Shown: positions 36,417-46,562, counted from the first letter of the stretch. The stretch: DNA of 64,000 nt from Roseibium sp. (GCA_017643925.1 JAEPML010000003.1:310001-374000); one strand, 5' to 3'. The notes: generated from the letters alone by a model not told the origin. Translations and numbers: made by a program.

Positions 36417-37103
36417 TCAGACCCGCAGGAAGGTCAGGTAACGCCCAGTGCGCCCCTCACGAACGGCTTTCGCTTCATACCGGGTTCCGGGCCATCCCTG
36501 CCAGGGCACTTTCCAGTCCTGCGCCGTTTCCACCTGCCATTCAAAGGCATCATGATCCCGGCAGTGTCTTAGCGTCCAGTCTATATAGGTGTCGATGTCG
36601 CTCGCGAATCTGAACTCGCTGCCCGGCTTCAGAGCGCGCGCGTAGCGCGACAGGTTCTGCCGGTTGATGAAACGGCGTTTCCAATGCCGCTTCTTGGGCC
36701 AGGGATCCGGATAGAGCTGGTAAACGAGATCCAGCGAAGCCTCCGGCAGCCAATCCAGAACATTGACGGCGTCATCATCGTAGAGCCGGACGTTTTCCAG
36801 GTTCTCGCCGACAACGGCGCTGACCGCCTTGGCCATACTGCCGACAAATGGCTCCACCCCGATAAACCCCACATCCGGGTTTTGTCTGGCCCGGTGAAGC
36901 AGATGTTCGCCGCCACCGAACCCGACCTCAAGCCAGACCGAATGAACATCGCGTTCAAACAGATCTCTCAGATCGGAGGGGGCCGGGTTGTCCAGGTCGA
37001 GCTTCAAGCCTGACAGAGCGTTGTCCATCAGCGCCTCGCGGCGCGGACTGAGCGGCTTGCCCTTGCGCCGGCCGAAAAACGAGCCTTCGTATCGATTGGT
37101 CAT
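36417..37103 (-). CDS. trmB: tRNA (guanine(46)-N7)-methyltransferase
   Basis: SAM-dependent enzyme making m7G46 in tRNA. 228 residues: N-terminal [21 protein letters not shown]-binding [28 protein letters not shown], then [23 protein letters not shown], which carries the substrate-binding DPWPKxRH motif. Start at [11 protein letters not shown]; weak ribosome binding site. It follows metK, the SAM-supplying gene, by 66 bases with a hairpin (37118-37136) in the gap. Confidence 0.95.
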   Translation of the reverse strand: MTNRYEGSFFGRRKGKPLSPRREALMDNALSGLKLDLDNPAPSDLRDLFERDVHSVWLEVGFGGGEHLLHRARQNPDVGFIGVEPFVGSMAKAVSAVVGENLENVRLYDDDAVNVLDWLPEASLDLVYQLYPDPWPKKRHWKRRFINRQNLSRYARALKPGSEFRFASDIDTYIDWTLRHCRDHDAFEWQVETAQDWKVPWQGWPGTRYEAKAVREGRTGRYLTFLRV

Positions 37104-37169
37104 CTTGAAACAGCAGATCGCCGGCAAAACCGGCGACCTCCTTCACATCATTTTGCGTCCTGGTGCGCT

Positions 37170-38342
37170 TTATCCGGCAAGAGGCCGCAAATCGTCAACC
37201 AGGTCGGTTTTTTCCCAGGTAAAGCCGCCATCGGCATCCGGCTGACGCCCGAAGTGACCGTACGCAGCGGTGCGCTCGTAAATGGGATTGTTCAGCTTCA
37301 GGTGCTCGCGAATGCCGCGCGGGCTCAAGCCCATGACATCACGGAGTGTCAATTCCAGCTTGGCTTCATCACACCGGCCCGTGCCATGCAGGTCCACATA
37401 GACCGACAGCGGGTCGGAGACGCCAATTGCATAGGACAGCTGGATCGTGCAGCGGTCGGCCAGATCCGCGGCAACGACATTCTTCGCAAGGTAACGCGCA
37501 GCATAAGCTGCAGAGCGGTCCACCTTGGTCGGATCCTTGCCGGAGAATGCGCCGCCACCGTGCGGTGCGGCACCGCCATAGGTGTCGACAATGATCTTGC
37601 GGCCGGTCAAACCGGCGTCCCCGTCAGGACCACCGATGACAAATGCACCGGTCGGGTTCACGTGCCAGACGGTATCCGTGGTGATCCAGCCATCCGGAAG
37701 AGCGGAGCGGATGTAAGGCTCGACGATCTTCTTCACATCTTCAGATGTCAGGGCGGGGTCCAGGTGCTGGGTGGACAGAACAATCGATGTCGCCTCGACT
37801 GGCTTGCCATCCTGGTAGCGCACCGTGACCTGGCTCTTTGCGTCGGGGCCCAGAACCGGTTCTTTGCCCGATTTGCGCGCCTCGGCGAGAATCTGAAGGA
37901 TTTTGTGGGAATAGAGGATCGGAGCCGGCATCAATTCTTCGGTTTCACGACAAGCGTAACCGAACATGATGCCCTGGTCGCCCGCACCTTCGTCCTTGTT
38001 GCCACCTGCATCGACACCCTGTGCAATATGCGCGGACTGCGCATGGAGGTGTACCGCGATGTCGCAGTTTTCCCAGTGGAAGCCATCCTGCTCGTAACCG
38101 ATGTCCTTGACGGCCATACGGGCAAGATGGGCGAGATATTCGTTCGTGATGGTCGCCGGACCGCGGGTCTCGCCAGCAATAACGATGCGGTTTGTGGTGG
38201 CGAGCGTTTCACAAGCGACGCGGGCCTCCGGCATTTCTCTCAAGTAGGCATCCACGACTGCATCGGAAATACGGTCACAGACTTTATCTGGATGTCCTTC
38301 GGACACGGATTCTGAGGTAAACAGATAATTCTGACGTGCCAT
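37170..38342 (-). CDS. metK: S-adenosylmethionine synthetase
   Basis: Makes SAM from ATP and methionine. 390 residues: [20 protein letters not shown] at the start (ATP/Met site), [12 protein letters not shown] (metal and substrate loop), [19 protein letters not shown] and the [16 protein letters not shown]-like C-terminus. Start MARQNYLF with AAGGA nine bases upstream; a longer frame (to 38411) begins inside the leader hairpin and is rejected. Confidence 0.97.
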   Translation of the reverse strand: MARQNYLFTSESVSEGHPDKVCDRISDAVVDAYLREMPEARVACETLATTNRIVIAGETRGPATITNEYLAHLARMAVKDIGYEQDGFHWENCDIAVHLHAQSAHIAQGVDAGGNKDEGAGDQGIMFGYACRETEELMPAPILYSHKILQILAEARKSGKEPVLGPDAKSQVTVRYQDGKPVEATSIVLSTQHLDPALTSEDVKKIVEPYIRSALPDGWITTDTVWHVNPTGAFVIGGPDGDAGLTGRKIIVDTYGGAAPHGGGAFSGKDPTKVDRSAAYAARYLAKNVVAADLADRCTIQLSYAIGVSDPLSVYVDLHGTGRCDEAKLELTLRDVMGLSPRGIREHLKLNNPIYERTAAYGHFGRQPDADGGFTWEKTDLVDDLRPLAG

Positions 38343-38374
38343 TGGCGATCGTCCTTCTGGGAATGAATAAGACA

Positions 38375-38400
38375 GAAGCGGCGAATGACATCGCCGCTTC
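38375..38400 (-). promoter_or_regulatory. Perfect hairpin at the 5' end of the metK leader
   Basis: GAAGCGGCGA-TGTCAT-TCGCCGCTTC: a perfect 10-bp stem with a 6-base loop, beginning a few bases after the predicted transcription start and ending about 20 bases before the ribosome binding site. No known SAM riboswitch core was recognised. It could stabilise the mRNA, block translation or act as an attenuator. Confidence 0.6.
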
Positions 38401-38410
38401 AGGTGCATCA

Positions 38411-38437
38411 ATCTTAGAAGTTCCTCGCCACGTCAAG
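38411..38437 (-). promoter_or_regulatory. Candidate promoter of metK
   Basis: The minus strand has CTTGAC (38437-38432), the alphaproteobacterial -35 consensus, followed by TAAGAT (38416-38411) after a short 15-base spacer; AAGATT at 16 is an alternative. It places the transcript start near the 5' side of the leader hairpin. Confidence 0.45.
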
Positions 38438-38454
38438 CGCGAGTTGGATTTTTA

Positions 38455-38859
38455 TTAGTCGTCGCCAGCCAGAGAGCGCACAAGATCAACGATACGGCGC
38501 CGGACCTTCGGGTCTTCAATCCGTACGAACGCCTTGTTGAGCGAAAGCCCCTCGGAGGAGGAGAGAAAATCGACGACATAAGAGGTCGGCTGCGTTTCGC
38601 CGAAACCCTCGGCCTCTTCAGGAGTGCCTGGTGCATCTTCAAAGAAGAAAGATACGGGAACTTTCAGAACCGTCGCAATATGCTGAAGCCGGCTCGCGCC
38701 GATCCTGTTGGTACCTTTTTCGTATTTCTGGATTTGCTGGAATGTAATGCCCAAGGCTTCGCCAAGTTTTTCTTGGCTCATTCCAAGCATCATGCGTCGC
38801 AAGCGAACACGACTACCTACATGTATATCGATCGGATTTGGTGACTTCTTACTGGGCAT
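38455..38859 (-). CDS. XRE-family HTH transcriptional regulator (PraR-like)
   Basis: 134 residues from MPSKKSPNPIDIHVG: a Cro/CI helix-turn-helix (about 12-70: VGSRVRLRRMMLGMSQEKLGEALGITFQQIQKYEKG) and a C-terminal part that ends KAFVRIEDPKVRRRIVDLVRSLA. This family, small and very conserved in Alphaproteobacteria, includes Azorhizobium PraR (recalled). The position between lnt and metK is conserved in Rhizobiales (recalled). Start chosen at this ATG; the frame extends to 38994 without homology. It lies about 20 bases upstream of the metK promoter on the same strand. Confidence 0.85.
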   Translation of the reverse strand: MPSKKSPNPIDIHVGSRVRLRRMMLGMSQEKLGEALGITFQQIQKYEKGTNRIGASRLQHIATVLKVPVSFFFEDAPGTPEEAEGFGETQPTSYVVDFLSSSEGLSLNKAFVRIEDPKVRRRIVDLVRSLAGDD

Positions 38860-39054
38860 TTGTTTCGCTCTTTCTTTATTCGCGGCGTTTGTCCGCTCGT
38901 TTTCGTTCGCACAAGCTCTTCCAATGCCCCCCACAAGGCCCAGAAGATAGAAGTTTGCCCGCAACCATACACTTGTACACGAAGCAGCCCTCAATCGGCT
39001 GTTTCACGGTTGTATCACATTTCTTTCACTCAACTCAAACAAAAAGAATCAATT

Positions 39055-40662
39055 TTAGCGCGAATCCCGGTTGTATTGTGAAAAAGCAGCAAAAATCACT
39101 AGGAGTATCGAAATAACGAGAACAGGAACATCCCCCGTTTTGCCATAAAGAGTTTTGCCAAGCCTTTGCGGCAACTTGGTGTCGATGATTCCTTTCTCGA
39201 ATATCTCAAGTTGCTCAAGCACTGCTCCCTTGGCATCTACGACAGCAGAAATGCCTGTATTGGCGGCCCGAACCACGGGCAATCCCGTCTCGATTGCGCG
39301 CATTCGTGCCTGCATGAAGTGCTGAAGCGGCCCGGGTGTGCGCCCGAACCAGGCGTCGTTGGTCACGTTGAGAATGTAGTCCGGTCGATCGGATTGGCGT
39401 GAAATGACGCCCGGAAAGATGATCTCATAACAAATCAAGGGTAGAAAACTAAAACCTTCGGAGGTGGTCAGAACCCTTCGCTGGTACCCGGCGTGAAATC
39501 CAGAAAGAGGCCCTGCCAGGTTGGTGAGGCCGATTTTTTCCAACAGGGATTCCAGCGGCAAAAACTCGCCGAACGGAACCAGCCGAACCTTGTCGTAGAT
39601 CCCGTTTACGGTCCCGTCACCGTCAATCAGATAAATACTGTTGTAGTATTCGGGGCCATTCGCGCCCAGTTCTGCTCGAACCGCGCCAGTAACAAGTTCT
39701 GCGTTGTCGCCGAGCGCGTTGCTAATCCGGAACAGGGCTCCGGGTTCCTGAGTCAGAAGGAACGGCACAGCCGATTCAGGCCAGACAATCAGGCGGTGCC
39801 CGCCGACCCGCGCGGATCCTCCAAGCGGTGCTTCGCTCATGTCCAGATAGGTTTGAAAAATCTCGTCACGCAGCTCCGGCCGCCATTTGTCTTCCTGGGC
39901 GATCGCCGGCTGCACCACCCTGATATCCAGTTCGGTGAATGTCGTCTGCGCGCCCGCCAGCCTGGCCACACCGTACCCGGCCATGACAAGCAGAACGGCA
40001 CCGGCGAACGCAAGCACCGACAGTCGCTGCGAGACCGGCCGGGTGTCCGCAAGAACGGCAGGCGACGCCGCGATGGCCACGACGAGGAAGGTCAACCCGT
40101 AGATCCCCACGAGGCTCGCGGACTGCGCCAGCGCCAGTTGCCCCGACACGCCGTAGCCGAATGCATTCCAGGGAAAGCCGGTCAGAACGTGTCCCCGCAC
40201 CCAGTCTGCAAGGGTTAAACAGGCTGCGAGGAGGAGGATCCGGCGAAACTGATCTGTCCAGAAGACTGCGGCCAGAGACACACCGATTGCGGTAAAAAGC
40301 GCCAACCCAACCGGCATGGCGAGAACCGCAATCGGCATGAGCCAGGCAAACCGGTCCGCTTCGACCAGGAACGCCGCGCCAATCCACCATAGGCTCGCAA
40401 GAAAGTAACCAGTCCCGAACAGCCATCCGAGAACAAAACCCGTTTTCGCCCTTCTGGCGGCGTTGCCGCCAGATTCCAGCGCGCCGTCAAGCAACCAGAC
40501 AAGGCAGGGGAAGGTCAGCAGGAGAACAGGTGACAGATGGAAGGGTGGAAGCGCCAGCGCGGTGGCCGCACCGCAGGCCAGACACAGCCCCCTGCGCTGC
40601 CAGCCCCACGCAAGCAAAAGCGTGTTGGGCAGCATGGAAAGCCGCTCAATGAACCAATTCAT
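39055..40662 (-). CDS. lnt: Apolipoprotein N-acyltransferase
   Basis: Adds the third acyl chain to the N-terminal Cys of lipoproteins in the inner membrane. 535 residues: several N-terminal hydrophobic segments (about 20-215), then a CN-hydrolase domain (about 230-490) with the catalytic triad Glu in WPESAVPFLL, Lys in YDKVRLVPFGEFLPLE and Cys in PLICYEIIFPG; one C-terminal membrane segment. In the ybeY-corC-lnt order, as in E. coli. Confidence 0.95.
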   Translation of the reverse strand: MNWFIERLSMLPNTLLLAWGWQRRGLCLACGAATALALPPFHLSPVLLLTFPCLVWLLDGALESGGNAARRAKTGFVLGWLFGTGYFLASLWWIGAAFLVEADRFAWLMPIAVLAMPVGLALFTAIGVSLAAVFWTDQFRRILLLAACLTLADWVRGHVLTGFPWNAFGYGVSGQLALAQSASLVGIYGLTFLVVAIAASPAVLADTRPVSQRLSVLAFAGAVLLVMAGYGVARLAGAQTTFTELDIRVVQPAIAQEDKWRPELRDEIFQTYLDMSEAPLGGSARVGGHRLIVWPESAVPFLLTQEPGALFRISNALGDNAELVTGAVRAELGANGPEYYNSIYLIDGDGTVNGIYDKVRLVPFGEFLPLESLLEKIGLTNLAGPLSGFHAGYQRRVLTTSEGFSFLPLICYEIIFPGVISRQSDRPDYILNVTNDAWFGRTPGPLQHFMQARMRAIETGLPVVRAANTGISAVVDAKGAVLEQLEIFEKGIIDTKLPQRLGKTLYGKTGDVPVLVISILLVIFAAFSQYNRDSR

Positions 40663-40768
40663 CGAAGATTGTACTCCTGTTTAGCATCAGGAGAATTGTC
40701 GGCAGTGGCAGGTGGGTCAACCCCTAATTGGCAGGCGTCCAGAGCCTTCCCGCCACGCGGCCAGGCCC

Positions 40769-41965
40769 CTAGTCCTCGCTATCGCCGGAAGCGCTTTTGC
40801 CCGGATCGGCCGATTTGTCCGTATTGGTGTCGGAACCGCCCGCTTCCGGCCTCTTCGTTCGGCGGCGCAGATCCTGCTGCCGAAGATCAGAACGGCGGCG
40901 ACGGATCTTCAGGCGCTTGATACGTCTTGGATCCGCATCCATTACTTCAAATTCGAAACCAGGCACCTCGCCCGGTACAAACAGCAATTCGCCGCGAACA
41001 GGCACGCGGCCGATCGTGACATAGAGCAATCCGCCGAGCGTATCCACATCCTCGGAGATTTCGCCATCTGTCAAACTGGTGCCAAGGACGCCATCGAGAT
41101 CTTCCAGTGGCAGACGAGGATCCGCGATCCAGACACCCTCTCCGTCCGAGACAAGCATGGCTTCTTCATCTTCGTCATGCTCATCTTCAATGTCACCGAC
41201 AACTTCCTCGACAAGATCTTCGAGCGAGACGAGACCGTCGGTTCCTCCATATTCGTCGATCACCAACGCCATCTGGATTCTGCCGGCCTGCATCTTGGCC
41301 ATCAGATCGGTCGCCGGCATGGATGGCGGGACGAACAGAAGGTTCCGGACCAGGTTGGTTTCCTTCAAGGTAGCGGACAAATCGACACAGGAAAGATCCA
41401 GGTCCGGAGCGTTATGCCCCTTTCTGGCCGAACCATTTTCGGCCGCACCCGAACCTGTGGTTGTGTCTTCAGGCTTTTCCACAACGGTTGCAGACCGGTT
41501 TTCCGCGCCTTTCTCTGCGATGAAGGCCATCAGGTCCTTGATGTGAACCATTCCCCTTGGATCGTCCAGGGTGTCTTCATAGACAGGCATGCGGGAGTGG
41601 CCACTGTCCTGAAACAGTTCCATCAACCTGCTCAGGCTGGTGTCAAGATCGACGGCATCGATGTCGGCACGCGGGATCATCACGTCGTCGACGCGCAATT
41701 CGCGCAGCCTCAGGATGTTGCCTAGCAGCATGCGCTCTTCGGGTGAGAAGGCCGTATCCGCGCTGGCTTCACGCGCCAACTCATCTTCGAGATTCTCGCG
41801 CAAGCTCGAAGACTGGCGCCCCAAGCGCAAGACGCGTTTGAGATTTTCCAGAAAGGCCGCAGGTCGATGCGGCTTCGTCGGTTGGGGGTCTTCCCCGTCC
41901 TGTGTCTGTCCGGCATCTGCGGGTTGTTGTTCACCCGCCGGACTCTGAGTTTCAACTGCGCTCAT
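40769..41965 (-). CDS. corC: CBS-pair and CorC_HlyC-domain protein (CorC/YbeX-like)
   Basis: Cytoplasmic protein linked in other bacteria to cobalt/magnesium efflux and ribosome/membrane homeostasis. 398 residues: N-terminal charged stretch, LRELRVDDVMIPRADIDAVD start of the first CBS motif (about 90), a Ser/Ala/Gly linker with an insertion (about 155-195), second CBS motif, ATVIDEYGGTDG-like MALVIDEYGGTDGLVSLED, and the C-terminal CorC_HlyC transporter-associated domain. No DUF21 membrane domain, as in YbeX. Lies between ybeY and lnt. Confidence 0.9.
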   Translation of the reverse strand: MSAVETQSPAGEQQPADAGQTQDGEDPQPTKPHRPAAFLENLKRVLRLGRQSSSLRENLEDELAREASADTAFSPEERMLLGNILRLRELRVDDVMIPRADIDAVDLDTSLSRLMELFQDSGHSRMPVYEDTLDDPRGMVHIKDLMAFIAEKGAENRSATVVEKPEDTTTGSGAAENGSARKGHNAPDLDLSCVDLSATLKETNLVRNLLFVPPSMPATDLMAKMQAGRIQMALVIDEYGGTDGLVSLEDLVEEVVGDIEDEHDEDEEAMLVSDGEGVWIADPRLPLEDLDGVLGTSLTDGEISEDVDTLGGLLYVTIGRVPVRGELLFVPGEVPGFEFEVMDADPRRIKRLKIRRRRSDLRQQDLRRRTKRPEAGGSDTNTDKSADPGKSASGDSED

Positions 41966-42004
41966 TGTCTATCAATACAAAAACTTCGATCTGCATGATG
42001 CCAT

Positions 42005-42520
42005 CTATTGCCCGTCGGCGACAAGTGGCCTGTCGGAATAGGGGTCATCGATACCGATCGAAGCGAGTATGGTCTTCTCCAGTGTTTCCATCAGCTCGGC
42101 TTCATCATGCTCCTGATGGTCATGGTCAAAAAGATGAAGCAATCCGTGAACTGTCAAATGGGACAGATGATCGGAAAAATCAATTCCAAGTTCTTTCGCT
42201 TCGCTGGCGACGGTTTCAAAAGCGAACACGATGTCACCCAACAGCGGCCCGTAGGTCTCTCCGTCCGGATCACTGCCCGGAAAAGACAGAACGTTGGTCG
42301 GCTTGTCCTTGTCCCGCCACTGGCCGTTCAATTTCCGGATGGCTTCGTTGTCGGTGAAAAGCAACGAAACTTCACTGCCCGCCTGCACCGCCAGATCCGC
42401 CTTGTCGAATGCGGCCACGATCGCCCGTGCTGCCAGATCGTACAATTCCGGTTCAGCGGGCCAGTCACCAGCCTCGACCGAAAGGTCGATCACGAAACCG
42501 TCTGGCAATTGATGTGTCAT
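42005..42520 (-). CDS. ybeY: rRNA maturation endoribonuclease YbeY
   Basis: Zinc-dependent RNase for 16S rRNA 3'-end maturation and ribosome quality control. 171 residues; the metal site HGLLHLFDHDHQ (H-x3-H-x5-H) is near the C-terminus, and TNVLSFPGSDPDGETYGPLLGDIVFAFE is the family core. It follows phoH by 15 bases. Confidence 0.95.
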   Translation of the reverse strand: MTHQLPDGFVIDLSVEAGDWPAEPELYDLAARAIVAAFDKADLAVQAGSEVSLLFTDNEAIRKLNGQWRDKDKPTNVLSFPGSDPDGETYGPLLGDIVFAFETVASEAKELGIDFSDHLSHLTVHGLLHLFDHDHQEHDEAELMETLEKTILASIGIDDPYSDRPLVADGQ

Positions 42521-42535
42521 GGCCCGTGAAATACC

Positions 42536-43633
42536 TCAGGAGGCGGCAGCTTCACGCTGCCGCTCGAGATAGCGCCGCTCACGCGCTTCCGATTCCTCGC
42601 GCGACGCATTGTCGTAAGCAGTGACGATGCGCCCGACCAGTTCATGGCGGACCACATCCGTTTCGTTGAAGCGGATATGGGCCACATCCTGAATATCGGT
42701 CAAAAGCCCCAAGGCCTCCCGCAAACCCGATTTCTGGCCGGAAGGCAAATCGATCTGGCTTGGGTCGCCCGTAACGATCATCTTGGACCCCTCACCCAGG
42801 CGGGTCAGGAACATCTTCATCTGCATCGACGTGGTGTTCTGCGCTTCATCAAGCAGAACGACGGCGTTGGAAAGCGTCCGCCCGCGCATGAAGGCCAGCG
42901 GCGCCACTTCGATCATGCCGGACTGCAGACCGCGATCAACCTTTTCCGCCGGCATCATCTCGTAAAGCGCGTCATAGATCGGACGCAGATAGGGATCGAC
43001 TTTGTCTTTCATTTCTCCGGGGAGAAAGCCGAGACGTTCACCGGCTTCAACGGCCGGACGCGAGAGAATGAGCCTTGCGACATCACCGCGCTCTAGCAAT
43101 GCCGCCGCATAGGCAACAGCCAGGAAGGTCTTGCCGGTGCCCGCCGGTCCGGTACCGAAAATCAGGTCCGCCCGATCCATCGCGCGAATATAGGCGTCCT
43201 GGGTCGGTGTTCTTGCCACGATCGTCTTGCGGCGCGTGGCGATCTGGGCAAATGCCAGGCGCGATTTCGGCTCCAGCGTTGGCAGCGGCAGCTGTGCCTC
43301 GGCGGCTGCCGCCATGCGCAAAGCCCCGTCAACATCGCCGGGATGGATTTCCTGTCCCTGAAGAAGGCGCTGGTAAAGGGCTTCCAGGGCAGTCCGCGCC
43401 TGCGCGCACCCGGCCTGCGATCCCTTGAGGGTCACCTGGTTGCCGCGTGCGATTGCATCAATACCGAGGCGCTGTTCAACCAGCGCCAGGTTCTGATCGA
43501 ATTGCCCGAAAAGATCCCCGATCAGCCGGTTATCTTCAAATGCAAGGACAATATGCGTCATGTCGGAAGCCGGGGCGGCGGATGCGGATTGGTCCGAGTT
43601 CTTGCGGGAAGAAGATTGGCTGTCGCGCGTCAA
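42536..43633 (-). CDS. PhoH-like ATPase (YbeZ type)
   Basis: 365 residues; RNA-associated AAA-like ATPase of the ybeZ-ybeY pair. N-terminal KH-like segment (VLAFEDNRLIGDLFGQFDQNLALVEQRLG), Walker A GPAGTGKTFLAVAYA (about 160), VLLDEAQNTTSMQMKMFLTR (Walker B) and GDPSQIDLP. The C-terminus is basic. Just downstream of miaB. Confidence 0.92.
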   Translation of the reverse strand: MTRDSQSSSRKNSDQSASAAPASDMTHIVLAFEDNRLIGDLFGQFDQNLALVEQRLGIDAIARGNQVTLKGSQAGCAQARTALEALYQRLLQGQEIHPGDVDGALRMAAAAEAQLPLPTLEPKSRLAFAQIATRRKTIVARTPTQDAYIRAMDRADLIFGTGPAGTGKTFLAVAYAAALLERGDVARLILSRPAVEAGERLGFLPGEMKDKVDPYLRPIYDALYEMMPAEKVDRGLQSGMIEVAPLAFMRGRTLSNAVVLLDEAQNTTSMQMKMFLTRLGEGSKMIVTGDPSQIDLPSGQKSGLREALGLLTDIQDVAHIRFNETDVVRHELVGRIVTAYDNASREESEARERRYLERQREAAAS

Positions 43634-43660
43634 ATAAAGTCTCCTAGGATTCGGCCGGTC

Positions 43661-45136
43661 TCAGGCCGCCGAGGTCGGGAGGACCCCGAAATCGTCTGTT
43701 TCATCTTGCCCGGCAATCAGCCGTCCGAACAGCGAATTAGAACCGATCTTCACGATTTCCACCGCTTGTATGCTGCCAATCAGGTCTTCCGGCGCGTCGA
43801 GCTGGACAGGCTGCAACCAGGGCGACTTGCCGACCAACTGACCCGGATTACGTCCCTTGCGTTCCAGGAGCACGTCGAAGGTCATGCCCAGCCTGGAGGC
43901 ATTGAAGGCCTGCTGCTGTTCGCTGACGAGCGCCTGCAGCTCCGCCAGGCGAGCCGATTTTACATCTTCCGGCACCTGTCCGTCCATGGTGGCACCGGGA
44001 GTGCCCGGTCTCTGGCTGTATTTGAACGAGAAAGCAGAGCCATATTCGACCCGGCGGATCAGATCCATCGTGTCCTGGAAATCCTGATCGGTCTCTCCCG
44101 GGAATCCGACAATGAAGTCGCCGGACAAGGCCAGACCGGGCGCTGCCTCGCGAATGCGATCGATCAGGCGGAAATACTCGTCCCTGGTATGGCGCCTGTT
44201 CATCGCCTTCAGGATCTTGTCCGAACCGGACTGGACGGGGAGATGCAGGTAGGGCATCAGACTGCCGAGATCCCGATGCGCCTTGATCAGGTCATCATCC
44301 ATGTCACGCGGGTGGCTGGTCGTGTAACGCAGGCGATCAATCCCGTCGACTTCGGCCAGACGCCGCAGCAACCGACCAAGACCCCATGTTGAACCGTCGG
44401 CTGCCTCACCGTGATAGGCGTTGACATTCTGACCAAGCAACGTGACTTCGCGAACGCCCGACGCCGCCATCTGCTCGGCCTCGTCAACGATCTGCGCCAC
44501 GGACCGCGAGACTTCCGCACCGCGCGTATAAGGGACAACACAGAAGGTACAGAACTTGTCACATCCTTCCTGAACGGTCAGGAAGGCTGAGGGCGCACGT
44601 TTCATGACGGGCTTGGCAGCCCGCTCCGACAGGTGATCGAACTTGGCATCAATGTCGAATTCGGTCTCGACGACCTTCCGGCCTTTTTTCGCCTCGTCCA
44701 GCAAACCTGGCAATTTCTGATAGCTCTGCGGGCCGACAACGAGATCGACGATCGGGGCACGGCGGGAGATTTCCTCGCCTTCAGCCTGCGCGACGCAACC
44801 GGCGACGCCGACCATCATGTCCTTGCCCGACTTGGCGCGTTCTTCCTTGACCTTCCGGATCCGACCCAGCTCGGAGTAGACCTTCTCAGCTGCCTTTTCA
44901 CGAATATGGCAGGTGTTCAAGATCACCAGATCGGCATCTTCCATGTCCTCGGTCGACTGGTAGCCTTCCGGAGCGAGGACGTCGGCCATGCGTTCGCTGT
45001 CATAAACATTCATCTGGCAGCCATAGGTACGCACAAACACCTTTCGTTTGGCGCCGTTTGGCTCTGCTGCGATGTCTTCCTTCTTGGAAACGGTTGTTGG
45101 GATCGCTTCCTGTTCTGCTTCCGGGCGGCTTGTCAT
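43661..45136 (-). CDS. miaB: tRNA-2-methylthio-N6-dimethylallyladenosine synthase
   Basis: Radical-SAM methylthiotransferase modifying A37 of tRNA. 491 residues from MTSRPEAEQ, with GAGGAG six bases upstream (the long frame to 45211 is not needed). N-terminal UPF0004 domain ([17 protein letters not shown]), radical-SAM Cys cluster [15 protein letters not shown], and C-terminal TRAM domain. It follows plsC by about 118 bases. Confidence 0.95.
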   Translation of the reverse strand: MTSRPEAEQEAIPTTVSKKEDIAAEPNGAKRKVFVRTYGCQMNVYDSERMADVLAPEGYQSTEDMEDADLVILNTCHIREKAAEKVYSELGRIRKVKEERAKSGKDMMVGVAGCVAQAEGEEISRRAPIVDLVVGPQSYQKLPGLLDEAKKGRKVVETEFDIDAKFDHLSERAAKPVMKRAPSAFLTVQEGCDKFCTFCVVPYTRGAEVSRSVAQIVDEAEQMAASGVREVTLLGQNVNAYHGEAADGSTWGLGRLLRRLAEVDGIDRLRYTTSHPRDMDDDLIKAHRDLGSLMPYLHLPVQSGSDKILKAMNRRHTRDEYFRLIDRIREAAPGLALSGDFIVGFPGETDQDFQDTMDLIRRVEYGSAFSFKYSQRPGTPGATMDGQVPEDVKSARLAELQALVSEQQQAFNASRLGMTFDVLLERKGRNPGQLVGKSPWLQPVQLDAPEDLIGSIQAVEIVKIGSNSLFGRLIAGQDETDDFGVLPTSAA

Positions 45137-45253
45137 TCGCTCCTCGTGGCCTTCATCCTTCGGCCGGCATTTCATGAATGTTGTCGACTGGCGGCGGGCT
45201 CCTGTGGCCAACGCTCACCTGCACCCGGCCGCAAGTTGGCGGGTCGCAAAAAT

Positions 45254-46120
45254 TCAGGCGCCAGCTTTAACCGGTTTTTGTGCGTTTGAGAAGAACTCGA
45301 ATGGCGGGATTTCATCAGTTTCTTCAGCTTCGACCGGCTTTTGCAGCAAGGAAGCAATCGTCATTGCCCGAACTTCAACTTCAAGCTGACGCGTCAAGGC
45401 CTTGCGGTCCGTCTCCCTGTCGACAAGCACGGGCTCTCCCCAGCGCACAACGACGTCCAGCGCACCGCGTGTGAAAATTGCCCAAAGGTGCCCTGCCAGC
45501 TCCATGTCACCGTACCAGGCGACATGCGGGCGGTAGGCGCGGCCCATCGGAACACCAAAAAGTCCCTGGTAGGCAATGGACATGGGCTGAACCCAGACCT
45601 TCGACGTCTCGTCCTGCCCAACGGCACGGGTTGCCGCACCCAGAAGCGCAGAGCGGAACGGTAGGACGCAATTGCCGTCATTCGATGTGCCTTCGGCAAA
45701 GAGCACCATAGCGTCACCCGCACTCATGCGTTCCGCAATCGCGTCAGCCACCTGAGCCGTCTCACTGCGGCGTGTCCGGTTGACAAAGACCGTCCGTTGC
45801 AGCTTTGCGAGAAGGCCGAAAATGGGCCAGCCCGAGACTTCAGACTTGGCAATGAAGGAAAGCGGCATCAAGGAACCGATGACCGTGATGTCGACCCAGG
45901 ACGCATGATTGGAGGTGATCAGGAGCGGGCGGTCGGTCGCCGGAACACCGATCTGCTTGACCCGGATACCGACAAGGCGGGTCGCAATCCGATGCCAGAT
46001 CTGGGGCAGCTTCCTGCGGATCGGGAGCTTCAGCTTGATAGCAAGCCATTGCAGCGGAATGAGAACGAGTGAGACCAGTGTCAACACCAGGATCGTCAAT
46101 CCGCCCTTCAGCTCAGCCAT
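45254..46120 (-). CDS. plsC: 1-acyl-sn-glycerol-3-phosphate acyltransferase
   Basis: Second acylation in phospholipid synthesis, at the inner membrane. 288 residues from MAELKGGLTILVLT: N-terminal membrane segment, NHASWVD (the HX4D catalytic motif), FVNRTRR and LFAEGTSNDG (motif III EGT). A longer frame goes to 46273 through fur; the ATG at 46120 overlaps the fur stop by eight bases. Confidence 0.9.
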   Translation of the reverse strand: MAELKGGLTILVLTLVSLVLIPLQWLAIKLKLPIRRKLPQIWHRIATRLVGIRVKQIGVPATDRPLLITSNHASWVDITVIGSLMPLSFIAKSEVSGWPIFGLLAKLQRTVFVNRTRRSETAQVADAIAERMSAGDAMVLFAEGTSNDGNCVLPFRSALLGAATRAVGQDETSKVWVQPMSIAYQGLFGVPMGRAYRPHVAWYGDMELAGHLWAIFTRGALDVVVRWGEPVLVDRETDRKALTRQLEVEVRAMTIASLLQKPVEAEETDEIPPFEFFSNAQKPVKAGA

Positions 46121-46562
46121 CGCCTTGCGAATCCTTCGACGTTTCGAGCGGAACTCCATAGAGTTCCAGCCGGTGATCAACGAGTTTGTAGCCAAGTTTC
46201 TTGGCAATGAACTCCTGCAAGGCTTCAATTTCCTCGTTGCGGAATTCAATGACCTGGCCGCTGCGCAAATCAATCAGATGATCGTGGTGTTCTTCGGGCA
46301 CAGTTTCGTAGCGGGAGCGTCCGTCCCTGAAATCATGCCGCTCGATCATGCCGGCGTCCTCGAACAGTTTCACTGTCCTGTAGACGGTTGAAATGGAAAT
46401 GCCCGGATCGATCGCAACGGACCGGCGGTACAGCTCTTCCACATCGGGGTGCTCTTCTGACGCTTCTTCAATGACAGTGGCGATGACCCGCCGCTGTTCC
46501 GTCATGCGCATACCCTTTTCGACGCACAATTCGGCCAGCGTTGGTTGCCGCTCTTCAGTCAT
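46113..46562 (-). CDS. fur: Fur-family metalloregulator (Fur/Mur-like)
   Basis: Metal-dependent repressor; in many Rhizobiales this orthologue is Mur (manganese) rather than Fur. 149 residues from MTEERQPTLAELCVEKGMRMTEQRRVI: N-terminal winged helix with ISTVYRTVKLFEDAGMI, then the metal-binding EEHHDHLIDLRSGQVIEF and a C-terminal dimerisation domain. The second CxxC zinc pair of E. coli Fur is missing: HHDHLIDLRSG replaces HHDHLxCxxC. It is in the rimI-fur-plsC order. Confidence 0.9.
   Translation of the reverse strand: MTEERQPTLAELCVEKGMRMTEQRRVIATVIEEASEEHPDVEELYRRSVAIDPGISISTVYRTVKLFEDAGMIERHDFRDGRSRYETVPEEHHDHLIDLRSGQVIEFRNEEIEALQEFIAKKLGYKLVDHRLELYGVPLETSKDSQGDG

Noticed and set aside
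38369-38400. metK leader as a known SAM riboswitch
   Set aside because: No SAM-II, SAM-V or SAM/SAH core sequence could be recognised; only a simple hairpin is present.
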